A stretch of DNA of 12,677 nucleotides. It comes from Flavobacterium sp. (GTDB lineage Bacteria; Bacteroidota; Bacteroidia; Flavobacteriales; Flavobacteriaceae). The translations under genes and the position numbers were made by a program. Shown here piece after piece: positions 1 through 7,397 of this stretch. How positions within the stretch are numbered: the stretch's first letter is position 1; each line of letters starts with the position of its first letter. The DNA lies in assembly GCA_023253295.1 (NCBI GenBank), contig JALRGZ010000152.1:1-12677 (forward strand), written 5' to 3'. The notes beneath the pieces were generated by a model. The model had not been told where the DNA came from. It made no database searches and worked only from the letters and a program-made list of their open reading frames with translations.

Positions 1-236
1 ACTTCTGCCCAATTGATGATGGCTGTGATACGTCCTGCAATTACACCGTTTTTGTATGCGATATACGAATACGCTTCAGCATTTTCAAAAGCCGGGTTTT
101 TAGTTTTGTCAAAATTGGCTAATTCGTCTGCGATAATGGGCGGAACCCAGAATTCATTGTTTTTGTATAATGAAAAAGGGAATTTGATGTATTCGGTAAG
201 TTCTTTTTTGTTAGTAACTTCTTTTACTGTTATCAT
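1..236 (-). CDS. GNAT-like N-acetyltransferase, N-terminal part (cut by window edge)
   Basis: Only the first 78 codons lie in the window. The reading frame is open to the left edge. The visible protein begins MITVKEVTNKKELTEYIKFP and contains FSLYKNNEFWVPPI (residues 21-34) and YIAYKNGVIAGRITAIIN (about 58-75). The last segment resembles the beta strands of the acetyl-CoA-binding GNAT fold, where a 'you have X, it changes X' strand pair precedes the cofactor loop. From memory, Bacteroidota have a family of about 380 aa with this N-terminus, usually annotated as GNAT acetyltransferase of unknown substrate. The start ATG (234-236) lies 20 bases after the stop of the barrel protein gene upstream, so the two are probably co-transcribed. 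There is no clear Shine-Dalgarno, only an A-rich leader. The catalytic part is outside the window, so the substrate cannot be inferred. Confidence 0.65.
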   Translation of the reverse strand, partial: MITVKEVTNKKELTEYIKFPFSLYKNNEFWVPPIIADELANFDKTKNPAFENAEAYSYIAYKNGVIAGRITAIINWAE

Positions 237-256
237 GTTGTTGTTTTATCTTTTCT

Positions 257-1213
257 TTATTGGATTGCGTCTCTTCGTTTTTGGTCTTTTTTGGCTGCTT
301 TTCGAACCGATTTGGGTTTGGATGGGGAATCATCTAAATCCATTCGGACTTCTTTGTAACCGGCATCGTAGCGCCAGGAAAAACCAACTCCGCCGTAGAA
401 AACAGTTGGAGTGTCTTTTATTAAGTTGTGACTGATGGAAGCATCTATTTGCATGTTTTTACCAATTAGGAATGCTGCTCCACCACGAAAAATAGCATCG
501 CTGTAAAAATCGCTTTTGTAACCTTGATTTTCGATAAATCCGGACCATTTTCGATTGATTCCTTTGGTTAAGGTTATGATATAGCCGTAACTTGGATAAT
601 CCGTCAAAAGATAGTCAGCAATGATATTGGTTACAAAAACCCAGGAGCCATCTCCAAGGTGATTTTGGGTAATTAACATTGCTTTGGGTGAAATCATAGC
701 ATCGGGAGAAAAAGAATAGGGATTATTCTTCATTGTAAAATTAGCACCGGCATATATAGAAACAGCAGGGATTAATTGGTGCCAATTGAAAGCGTGATTG
801 GCTTTCCAGCTGTAGATGTTTACTTTCTTTTCGTAATTTTTATAGGGGTCGTAGATGAGGTATTTAGCTCCTAAAACCGTTTGTTTGAAATCGGATTTTT
901 GATATTGGTTGTAAGGAGATGCGAAATCTTCTTTTTGGTATTGGATATTAGCTATTACCTCCAGTTTTTCCAAAAGGAAGCCATAACGTAAATCCAGATC
1001 CAAGCCGTATCCATTGGCGTTGTAATTTAATAATCGATGGCTTTCTTGAATACCATAAACACCTGTTTCTACTTGAATCACTGATTTTCCAACTGCGTAG
1101 GCGGACATAGATTCTCCGGGTCTGTTGGAATTAATTTCATCGGTGTGCTGAGCGTAGTTGTAATGAGTTGAAAAACAAATAGCTGTAACTAATAAAATTT
1201 TTAATTTCGACAT
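257..1213 (-). CDS. Outer-membrane beta-barrel protein, MetA/phenol-degradation 'transporter' family
   Basis: The protein has 318 residues and begins with a signal peptide: basic MSKLK, a hydrophobic stretch to about residue 20, and probable cleavage after YAQ. The mature start carries INSNRPGESMSAYAVGKSVI (27-46) followed by QVETG, a pattern typical of the Pfam MetA-pathway family (PF13557), where an 'RP..s.s...v..g..qvE.G' motif opens the barrel. The rest alternates polar and aromatic/hydrophobic residues, as in amphipathic strands (GGAAFLIGKNMQIDASISHN; TVFYGGVGFSWRYD). It is probably an outer-membrane barrel; transport of a specific compound is not supported by the sequence. An odd feature is that the last likely strand ends near residue 283 and is followed by a tail of about 35 residues, very basic at its end (KPKSVRKAAKKDQKRRDAIQ). 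It is the first gene of a likely operon with the GNAT gene. The ATG at 1211-1213 directly precedes the signal peptide. Confidence 0.75.
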   Translation of the reverse strand: MSKLKILLVTAICFSTHYNYAQHTDEINSNRPGESMSAYAVGKSVIQVETGVYGIQESHRLLNYNANGYGLDLDLRYGFLLEKLEVIANIQYQKEDFASPYNQYQKSDFKQTVLGAKYLIYDPYKNYEKKVNIYSWKANHAFNWHQLIPAVSIYAGANFTMKNNPYSFSPDAMISPKAMLITQNHLGDGSWVFVTNIIADYLLTDYPSYGYIITLTKGINRKWSGFIENQGYKSDFYSDAIFRGGAAFLIGKNMQIDASISHNLIKDTPTVFYGGVGFSWRYDAGYKEVRMDLDDSPSKPKSVRKAAKKDQKRRDAIQ

Positions 1214-1245
1214 GATGTTTGGGATTTTATGAGTATTAAGCTTTC

Positions 1246-1253
1246 CAAAAGTA
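1246..1253 (-). promoter_or_regulatory. Candidate -7 promoter element (TACTTTTG) for the barrel protein operon
   Basis: On the minus strand, TACTTTTG matches the Bacteroidota -7 consensus TAnnTTTG. It sits 32 bases upstream of the start codon at 1213, which would give a leader of roughly 25 bases. No TTG is seen at the right distance for the -33 element, so the call rests on the -7 box alone. Confidence 0.35.
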
Positions 1254-1308
1254 CTATATTTTATTATTTATTTAAGAATGATAATCTAATTTTGAACGTA
1301 GTATTTGT

Positions 1309-1316
1309 TAATTTTG
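1309..1316 (+). promoter_or_regulatory. Candidate -7 promoter element (TAATTTTG) for the DUF4834-yfhO operon
   Basis: TAATTTTG matches TAnnTTTG and lies 18 bases before the ATG at 1335. A TTG is present at 1292-1294, but the 14-base spacing is short compared with the usual 17-23. This is plausible but weak. It is the only candidate promoter I see in the divergent region between the two operons that reads to the right. Confidence 0.3.
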
Positions 1317-1334
1317 CTAAAAAAATATTTGATT

Positions 1335-1616
1335 ATGCAAGTTGCATCTTTTTCAGGATTGATCAGAACCTTATTTTATATTATCTCTTTCTATTACATT
1401 TTTAGATTTTTGGCAAAATTGTTTTTGCCTGTGGTGATCAAAAAAGTAGTGGAAAAAGCGAGTGAGAATATGCATCAGCAACAACAACGTCAGTATCAGG
1501 ATACTTGGCAAAGAAATACTGAAGGCGAAACTTTTATTTACAACACCGATAATGTAAAAAAATCTAGAGAAACCAAAAAAGTAGGAGATTATGTGGATTA
1601 CGAAGAAATAGATTAA
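1335..1616 (+). CDS. DUF4834-type small membrane protein
   Basis: The protein has 93 residues and starts MQVASFSGLIRTLFYIISFY. One hydrophobic helix (about residues 8-32) is followed by a basic segment (IKKVVEKASENMHQQQQRQY, 35-54) with a His/Gln run, and then an acidic, polar C-terminus ending DYVDYEEID. The layout is that of the Bacteroidota family DUF4834: a single-pass protein with a cytoplasmic tail and unknown function. I chose the ATG at 1335. The frame extends to a TTG at 1305, but the extra ten codons overlap the candidate promoter box and break the family-like start. It precedes the YfhO gene by 42 bases on the same strand, so it probably belongs to that unit. It may be an accessory or scaffold protein; that is inference from position only. 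Confidence 0.75.
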   Translation: MQVASFSGLIRTLFYIISFYYIFRFLAKLFLPVVIKKVVEKASENMHQQQQRQYQDTWQRNTEGETFIYNTDNVKKSRETKKVGDYVDYEEID

Positions 1617-1658
1617 ATTTGTCCCATATAGTATCCATTTTAATAAAATTCTCGAAAA

Positions 1659-4112
1659 TTGAAAATCATAAATAAGTTCTATCCGCACGCTATTGCCATT
1701 CTTGGTTTTGTTTTAGTTTCTCTCATTTATTTTTATCCTGTTCTTCAGGGAAAACAAATTTTTCAATCGGATATTGCTCAATATACCGGTATGGCTAAGG
1801 AGCAAAATGATTTTCGAGCTAGCCAGCATTTAGAGCCTTATTGGACGAACTCGGCTTTTGGAGGAATGCCTACTTATCAGTTAGGGGCTAAATACCCTTA
1901 TGATTTTATAGGAGCCGTAGATGATTTTTTACGTTTTTTACCTCGTCCAGCCGATTATTTATTTCTTTATTTTTTAGGGTTTTATGGATTGCTTTTGGTT
2001 TTAAAAACCGATCCTTTAAAAGCATTCTTCGGGGCAGTTGCCTTCGGTTTTTCTACTTATTTAATAATTATTTTAGGCGTTGGTCACAATGCCAAAGCAC
2101 ATGCTATCGCTTACATGCCATTAGTAGTGGCAGGTTTTTTATTGGTTTACCAAAAAAAATATGTGTTGGGAGCTTTGTTGACGATGATAGCAACTGCATT
2201 AGAAATCAATGCCAATCACTTTCAAATGACGTATTATTTATTGATTTTGTTGTTGATTTTGTCGGCTTATTTTGCGTTTAATTTTATAAAAGAAAAAGAA
2301 TATAAAGCACTCTTAACTTCTGTTGGAGTTTTGGCTGTAGCCGGAATTTTAGCCATAGGTGCTAATGCTACTAATTTGATGGCTACCGCTGAATATGCTA
2401 ATTTTAGTACCCGCGGAAAAAGCGAATTGACTTTTAAACCAGACGGTTCAGCTAGTACGGATACCAGTGCTATGACTCGCGATTACATTACAGAGTACAG
2501 CTACGGAATTGCTGAAAGTTTCAATTTGATTGCACCGCGTCTTTTTGGTGGTTCAAATAATGAAAGTTTGAGTAAAGAATCGGAAATAGTTCAATTTCTT
2601 CAACAACAACAAATTGGAGAAGGACAATATATCACAGAAGCACAAGCAGTAGAATATGCTAAACAAGGAATGCCAACCTATTGGGGAGATCAGCCTATTG
2701 TGGCAGCACCAGCTTATATTGGTATAGTGGTTTTCTTATTGGCAATCTTAGGTTTGATTGTTGATGAAAGAAAAATAAAATATGTTTTTGCAACAGGAGC
2801 TGGGGTAGCTTTAGTGCTTTCTTGGGGTAAAAATTTCCCAATGTTAACGGATTTCTTTATTGATTATGTACCGATGTACAATAAGTTTAGAGCCGTTTCT
2901 TCCATCCAAGTTGTGTTAGAATTATGTTTCCCAGTTTTGGCTATTATGGGCTTGCAATCTTTTTGTAAAGCTGATAAGGTGAAACAATGGGAAGGATTAT
3001 GGCAGTCGGCTGCGATTGGTTTAGGTGCTATTGCTATTTTGTTTTTATGTAAAGGTATGTTTAGCTTTTCGGGTGCTAGTGATAGCTATATGGCTCAAAG
3101 TTACGGTCCTGGTTTTGTAGAGGCTATTAAGAGTGATAGAAAAACCCTGTATAGTGCTGATTTATTGCGTTCCGGATTCTTTATTCTTTTGACAGCAGGA
3201 GTTTTATGGATGCTGTTTAAGGATAAAATGACGCAAAAAACAGCCATCATTTTGATTGGTTTGTTTATGGTTTCTGATTTATTCTTTGTTGACAGAAAAT
3301 ATGTTTCGGATAAAGATTTTATGAGCAGTAGAGAGGTAGATGTGCCTTTCCAAGAAACTTCAGCCGATGCGCAAATTTTAAAAGATACTTCACACTATCG
3401 TGTATTTGAAGTAAACGGAAATTTCTCTAGTGCCAGAGCTTCTTATTTTCATAAATCTATCGGAGGTTATCATGCGGCTAAACCTCGTAGAATGCAACAA
3501 TTATTTGATTACCAAATTGCTAAGAATAATTTGGAAATCTTAAATATGTTGAATGTAAAATACATCATCCAAACGGATAAAGAAGGTAAAGAATTTCCAA
3601 TTCCAAACAGCAATGCGAATGGGAATGCCTGGTTTGTGAATGAAATAAAATTGGTTAACAAAGCGAATGATGAAATGAAAGCTTTGGATCATATCAATAC
3701 CAAGAAAGTGGCGGTATTTAATATTCAATTGTACAGAAACAAATTTAAAAATGTACGTTTAAAACGCAATTTAGATACTACAGGAACCATTCAGTTAAGG
3801 GTGTATAAGCCTAATTATATCAAGTATGTTTCTGATAGTAAAAATGAAGGTTTGGCTGTGTTTTCTGAAATTTATTATCCAAAGGGATGGAATGCTTATG
3901 TTGATGGAGTTAAAACAGATCACTTTCCGGTTGACTATGTTTTAAGAGGAATGATGATTCCAAAAGGGCTTCATACTATTGAATTTAAATTCGAACCAGA
4001 GGTAATTCAAACAGGAAGTACGATTACACTTATTAGTGGTGCAGGAATGTTGTTGCTTTTAATAGGAGGCATTTATTACGAGCGTAAAAAAGGATGTAAG
4101 ATTGTTGAATAG
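1659..4112 (+). CDS. YfhO-family multipass membrane protein (GT-C-like glycosyltransferase)
   Basis: The protein has 817 residues, the usual length for YfhO (PF09586). An N-terminal membrane helix (about 9-28) leads into an extracytoplasmic loop with WTNSAFGGMPTYQL (62-75) and QSDIAQYTGM (36-45), which I recognise as the conserved start of the Bacteroidota YfhO proteins. Many hydrophobic helices follow (for example around 97-115, 128-165, 168-210, 217-236, 347-368). A soluble C-terminal region lies between about 540 and 785, then a final helix (SGAGMLLLLIGGIYYERKKG). Bacillus YfhO and its Listeria relative are membrane glycosyltransferases that move a sugar from a lipid carrier onto a surface polymer; the role here is inferred from that family. 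The start appears to be TTG (1659-1661): the next ATG is codon 45, inside the conserved region, and no in-frame ATG lies upstream. It sits between DUF4834 and a GT-B gene. Confidence 0.85.
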   Translation: MKIINKFYPHAIAILGFVLVSLIYFYPVLQGKQIFQSDIAQYTGMAKEQNDFRASQHLEPYWTNSAFGGMPTYQLGAKYPYDFIGAVDDFLRFLPRPADYLFLYFLGFYGLLLVLKTDPLKAFFGAVAFGFSTYLIIILGVGHNAKAHAIAYMPLVVAGFLLVYQKKYVLGALLTMIATALEINANHFQMTYYLLILLLILSAYFAFNFIKEKEYKALLTSVGVLAVAGILAIGANATNLMATAEYANFSTRGKSELTFKPDGSASTDTSAMTRDYITEYSYGIAESFNLIAPRLFGGSNNESLSKESEIVQFLQQQQIGEGQYITEAQAVEYAKQGMPTYWGDQPIVAAPAYIGIVVFLLAILGLIVDERKIKYVFATGAGVALVLSWGKNFPMLTDFFIDYVPMYNKFRAVSSIQVVLELCFPVLAIMGLQSFCKADKVKQWEGLWQSAAIGLGAIAILFLCKGMFSFSGASDSYMAQSYGPGFVEAIKSDRKTLYSADLLRSGFFILLTAGVLWMLFKDKMTQKTAIILIGLFMVSDLFFVDRKYVSDKDFMSSREVDVPFQETSADAQILKDTSHYRVFEVNGNFSSARASYFHKSIGGYHAAKPRRMQQLFDYQIAKNNLEILNMLNVKYIIQTDKEGKEFPIPNSNANGNAWFVNEIKLVNKANDEMKALDHINTKKVAVFNIQLYRNKFKNVRLKRNLDTTGTIQLRVYKPNYIKYVSDSKNEGLAVFSEIYYPKGWNAYVDGVKTDHFPVDYVLRGMMIPKGLHTIEFKFEPEVIQTGSTITLISGAGMLLLLIGGIYYERKKGCKIVE

Positions 4113-4151
4113 CAATTTTCTCTTTGAATTATTTAAAAACAAGAAGATCAA

Positions 4152-5441
4152 TTGGAACCAAAAAAAGTTCTTATCATCACGTATTATTGGCCGCCTGCAG
4201 GTGGTCCGGGTGTACAACGCTGGTTGAAATTTGTTAAATACCTGCCCGATTTTGGTGTCCAACCCATTGTTTATATCCCTGAAAATCCAACCTATCCAAT
4301 TGTAGATGAGAATTTGGTTAAGGATGTTTCGGATAAGGCTATTATTCTAAAGCAAAAAATATTTGAACCTTATCAATTGGCTTCTTTTTTATCGAAGAAT
4401 AAAACCAAGAAAATGAATTCGGGGATTATTCCCAATCAAAAAAAACAATCCTTTCTGGATAAACTTTTTCTTTGGATTCGTGGTAATTTATTTATTCCTG
4501 ATGCCCGTTTTTTTTGGGTAAAACCTTCGGTAGCATATTTGGAAAAATACATTCTGGAAAATAATATTGAAACCATCGTGACTTCGGGGCCACCGCACAG
4601 TTTGCACCTGATAGGATTGGAATTGAAAAACAAATTAAATCTGAAATGGTTTGCTGATTTTAGAGATCCCTGGACCACTATTGGTTATCACAAATCGTTG
4701 CGATTATCTAATTTTGCGGCTCAAAAACACAAGCAGTTGGAATCGGAAGTTTTAAATGCTGCCGATACGATTATTGTGACGAGTAAAACGACTAAGAAAG
4801 AATTTGAAGCTTTAACTACTAAACCAATCGAAGTAATTACCAATGGTTATGATGTGGAAACAGTGCAGAAACAACCATTGGATGCTAAGTTTTCTTTGGC
4901 ACATATTGGTTCTTTTCTTTCTGCCAGGAATCCTAAAATATTATGGGAATCCTTAGTAGAGTTACTTACAGAAATTCCGGAATTCAAAACGCATTTAGAA
5001 ATCAAATTGATTGGTGCAGTAAGTCAGGAAGTTTTAGACAGTATTACCAGATTTGAATTAGAGGCTTATTTGAATAATTTGGGTTATGTTTCTCATAAAG
5101 AGGCGATAGTTCATCAGCGAAAATCTCAGGTTTTATTGCTTATCGAAATAGATTCAGATGAAACGAAAAGTATTCTTCCGGGGAAATTGTTTGAATATAT
5201 GGTTTCTAATCGTCCGATTATTGCACTTGGACCAAAAGGTTCTGATTTCGCAGAAATAATAACCAATACCAATACCGGAGTGTTTTTTGATTATACTGAA
5301 AAAGAAAAATTAAAAAAAGTGATTTTGGGATATTATACGCAATTTCTAGAAGGTAAACTGCAATCTTATGGAGTAGGTTTGCAAAAATATTCGAGAAAAA
5401 ACTTGACAGAAGAACTCGCTTCGTTACTTTTTAAATCCTAA
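4152..5441 (+). CDS. Glycosyltransferase, GT-B fold (GT4-like)
   Basis: The protein has 429 residues and no membrane helix, so it is probably a cytoplasmic or peripheral enzyme that moves a sugar from a nucleotide donor to a lipid-linked or surface-glycan acceptor. The N-terminal Rossmann domain starts VLIITYYWPPAGGPGVQRWL (6-25), the glycine-rich acceptor loop of many GT4 enzymes. SGPPHS (145-150) and FADFRDPW (167-174) follow, both typical of this subgroup. The C-terminal domain has LAHIGSF (249-255) and the donor-site motif LPGKLFEYMVSNRPIIALG (342-360), with Lys345 and Glu348 in the usual K..E arrangement. The start is read as TTG at 4152; no in-frame ATG is available near it and the conserved region begins six residues later. 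It follows yfhO by 39 bases and precedes the flippase by 5, so it is clearly in the same operon. Donor and acceptor cannot be told from the sequence. Confidence 0.85.
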   Translation: MEPKKVLIITYYWPPAGGPGVQRWLKFVKYLPDFGVQPIVYIPENPTYPIVDENLVKDVSDKAIILKQKIFEPYQLASFLSKNKTKKMNSGIIPNQKKQSFLDKLFLWIRGNLFIPDARFFWVKPSVAYLEKYILENNIETIVTSGPPHSLHLIGLELKNKLNLKWFADFRDPWTTIGYHKSLRLSNFAAQKHKQLESEVLNAADTIIVTSKTTKKEFEALTTKPIEVITNGYDVETVQKQPLDAKFSLAHIGSFLSARNPKILWESLVELLTEIPEFKTHLEIKLIGAVSQEVLDSITRFELEAYLNNLGYVSHKEAIVHQRKSQVLLLIEIDSDETKSILPGKLFEYMVSNRPIIALGPKGSDFAEIITNTNTGVFFDYTEKEKLKKVILGYYTQFLEGKLQSYGVGLQKYSRKNLTEELASLLFKS

Positions 5442-5446
5442 ATAAT

Positions 5447-6913
5447 ATGGGGCTTGTATTAAATCAGTCTTTAAAAAATACGATTGTTACTTATTTTGGT
5501 TTTGCAATTGGAGGTATTAATACCATTTATTTTTACCCTTATTTTTTAGGAAGCACCTATTATGCCCTAACCACTTACATTCTTTCTGCAGCGGCTATCA
5601 TTATGCCTTTGTTGGCTTTTGGTATGCAGAATACTTTGGTAAAATTCTTTTCTCAATGTCAAAATGAAAAAGAAGAATCGAAGTTTTTATCTTTTGTGGT
5701 GTTGTTTCCACTGGTATTGACTATTCCTTTGTTAGTGCTTTTTTTATTCTTTTACGGAGATATATCTGATTATTTATCCAAGGTTAATCCTATTGTAAAA
5801 GACTTTTTGTGGTTTATTCCATTCATAGGAATTTGTATGGCTTATTTCGAAATATTTTATGCCTGGGCAAGAGTGCATATGCATTCGGTATTTGGGAATT
5901 TTATCAAAGAAGTAGGCTTACGTTTGTTATCTTTATTTGCTTTGGTAGGTGTTTATTACGGTTATATTAGTCCGCTTCAGTTTATTTATATTACGGCAGT
6001 TACTTATTTCTTAGCTTGTGTTGTAACTATGTTCTATGCTTTTTATCTGAAGAAGCCACAATTTCAACTTACTATTCCTCATAACGTAAAAGCCATTTCA
6101 GAATATACTTTTTACATCATTCTATCTGGTGGAGTGGCTACCTTGTTGTTAGATATTGATAAGCTAATGCTGAACCAATACATTAAAATTGAGAATATTG
6201 CCTATTATTCGGTAGCAACCTATATTGCTCTGGTAATTTCGGTTCCAAGTAAGGCCATGTATCAAATTACCTATCCCATTACGGCTAAATTAATGCACGA
6301 GGAAAAGCATGATGAATTGGATGATTTGTATAAAAAGACTTCTATCAATTTGCAGATAGTGGGTGGTTTTGTGATGCTGTGCATTTTTGTCAACATCAAT
6401 AAATTGTACGAAATGATTCCGGAAGAATACAGCGGAGGTTTATGGGTTGTTTTCTTAACAGGCCTATCTAAATATATCGATTTGATCTTGGGAAATAATA
6501 TGGCTATTATTTTTAATACCAAACATTATAGATCCGTTTTGTTCTTAGGAGTTGTAGTTGTTTTGATGACGATAGGTTTGAATATGATTTTTATTCCAAT
6601 GTATGGGATTTTAGGTTCAGCTATTGCTATATTATTATCTGTAACCTTGTATAGCTTGGCTAAATTAGTTTTTGTTCAAAAGAGATTGGATCTTTATCCC
6701 TTTACAATGCAGACTTTGTATTCTATGGGATTAACACTAGTTTTATTTTTAGCTTTTTACTTTTGGGATTTTCCAGTCAACGGCATTGTGGCTATAGCTT
6801 TTAAATCAATTTTAGTGAGTATTGCTTATGTTTATTTACATTATAAATTGGTAATTTCTATACAGATTAATGAAGCCTTAGATAATCTAATCCAAAAGTT
6901 TCTTAGAAAATAG
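5447..6913 (+). CDS. Wzx-like oligosaccharide flippase (MOP superfamily)
   Basis: The protein has 488 residues and is hydrophobic almost throughout, with about 12-14 predicted membrane helices. Its opening, NQSLKNTIVTYFGFAIGGIN (6-25), resembles other Bacteroidota polysaccharide export flippases. Length and hydropathy fit the Wzx/MATE-like (MOP) group, which moves lipid-linked oligosaccharides from the inner to the outer face of the cytoplasmic membrane. A short acidic loop sits near residues 284-300 (MHEEKHDELDDLYKKTSINL). The ATG lies 5 bases after the stop of the glycosyltransferase, which suggests translational coupling. The tail ends with an amphipathic basic helix (ALDNLIQKFLRK). A MATE drug exporter is less likely given the neighbours. 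The specific substrate is unknown. Confidence 0.85.
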   Translation: MGLVLNQSLKNTIVTYFGFAIGGINTIYFYPYFLGSTYYALTTYILSAAAIIMPLLAFGMQNTLVKFFSQCQNEKEESKFLSFVVLFPLVLTIPLLVLFLFFYGDISDYLSKVNPIVKDFLWFIPFIGICMAYFEIFYAWARVHMHSVFGNFIKEVGLRLLSLFALVGVYYGYISPLQFIYITAVTYFLACVVTMFYAFYLKKPQFQLTIPHNVKAISEYTFYIILSGGVATLLLDIDKLMLNQYIKIENIAYYSVATYIALVISVPSKAMYQITYPITAKLMHEEKHDELDDLYKKTSINLQIVGGFVMLCIFVNINKLYEMIPEEYSGGLWVVFLTGLSKYIDLILGNNMAIIFNTKHYRSVLFLGVVVVLMTIGLNMIFIPMYGILGSAIAILLSVTLYSLAKLVFVQKRLDLYPFTMQTLYSMGLTLVLFLAFYFWDFPVNGIVAIAFKSILVSIAYVYLHYKLVISIQINEALDNLIQKFLRK

Positions 6914-6958
6914 TTTTCCAAAACGTTATTTTTAAATGTTAATCACTAAAAGTGGGTA

Positions 6959-6989
6959 TTGAATATCCTAATTTGTGGTACTAAATTTG
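6959..6989 (+). promoter_or_regulatory. Bacteroidota-type promoter for the 98-aa membrane protein gene
   Basis: TTG at 6959-6961 and TAAATTTG at 6982-6989 are separated by 20 bases, an excellent match to the Bacteroidota -33/-7 consensus. Transcription should start near 6994-6998, leaving a leader of about 45 bases before the ATG at 7042. It indicates that the small gene is transcribed independently of the glycan operon. Confidence 0.7.
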
Positions 6990-6993
6990 TAGC

Positions 6994-7018
6994 ATGTTTT
7001 GTGTTTTTGATAAAACAT
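6994..7018 (+). repeat. Inverted repeat at the expected mRNA 5' end
   Basis: ATGTTTT (6994-7000) and AAAACAT (7012-7018) form a 7-bp stem with an 11-base loop. It falls at or just after the predicted transcription start, so it would form a 5'-terminal stem-loop. The stem is AT-rich and weak; it could also be an operator or chance. Confidence 0.3.
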
Positions 7019-7041
7019 TCAAATGATTAAATCCTCAAAAA

Positions 7042-7338
7042 ATGGAAAACAATACACTTATTTTGAATGAGAATTCAAAGTTATTATCAAATGTTTTAGC
7101 TCAAAAAGTTAGGAAAGGTTTTGTGGTTGAAGAGGTGAATAATAAATTACCATTTGTGGTGCTTTCCAAAAAGCCCAAGAAGGTAAATCATAACTTGAAT
7201 TTTTGGATTTCATGTGCAACATTTGGTTTGTGGTCTATTCCATGGATGTGTCAGGCTTTTAATTCCAAAAGGAAAAAGAAAATCATCATAGCAATTGATG
7301 AAGATGGTGAAATTTTCGAAGAAGAATGTTACGGTTAG
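7042..7338 (+). CDS. Small predicted membrane protein, function unknown
   Basis: The protein has 98 residues. The N-terminal half is soluble (MENNTLILNENSKLLSNVLA), with a short strand-rich part (KGFVVEEVNNKLPFVVLSKK, 25-44). One hydrophobic segment (about 52-72) includes the pattern FGLWSIPWM (61-69). It is flanked on both sides by basic residues (KKPKKVNHN and NSKRKKK) and followed by a final strand IIIAIDEDGEIFEEE. The family is not firmly recognised; a 'GLW..pW' hydrophobic stretch after a His-Asn and before a basic patch also occurs in small uncharacterised membrane proteins. The gene has its own good promoter, an unambiguous ATG, and a strong terminator just after the stop, so it is a real single-gene transcript. 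The charge on both sides leaves its topology unclear. Confidence 0.8.
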   Translation: MENNTLILNENSKLLSNVLAQKVRKGFVVEEVNNKLPFVVLSKKPKKVNHNLNFWISCATFGLWSIPWMCQAFNSKRKKKIIIAIDEDGEIFEEECYG

Positions 7339-7356
7339 TCAATGGTATATTTTAAT

Positions 7357-7392
7357 AAAACTCCGTCTCGTTTTAGAACAAGACGGAGTTTT
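7357..7392. terminator. Bidirectional terminator between the 98-aa gene and uvrA
   Basis: A perfect 12-bp stem pairs AAAACTCCGTCT (7357-7368) with AGACGGAGTTTT (7381-7392) around a 12-base loop. The A/T flanks give a U tract at the 3' side in both directions, though the rightward one is better. It sits between convergent genes and ends five bases before the uvrA stop codon. Confidence 0.9.
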
Positions 7393-7397
7393 CTGTT

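Noticed and set aside
13..435. Plus-strand open frame of 140 codons at the left edge
   Set aside because: It overlaps the GNAT and barrel genes on the other strand, both of which have recognisable protein patterns. Its own translation has no family-like pattern and ends in a random basic stretch.
1305..1334. TTG start ten codons upstream for the DUF4834 gene
   Set aside because: It overlaps the candidate promoter box and adds residues not expected for the family, whereas an ATG is available at 1335.
6941..6960. Terminator after the flippase gene
   Set aside because: Only a 4-bp CACT/AGTG stem with a tiny loop can be drawn and no U tract follows, so I do not call a terminator there; the operon may read into the next gene.
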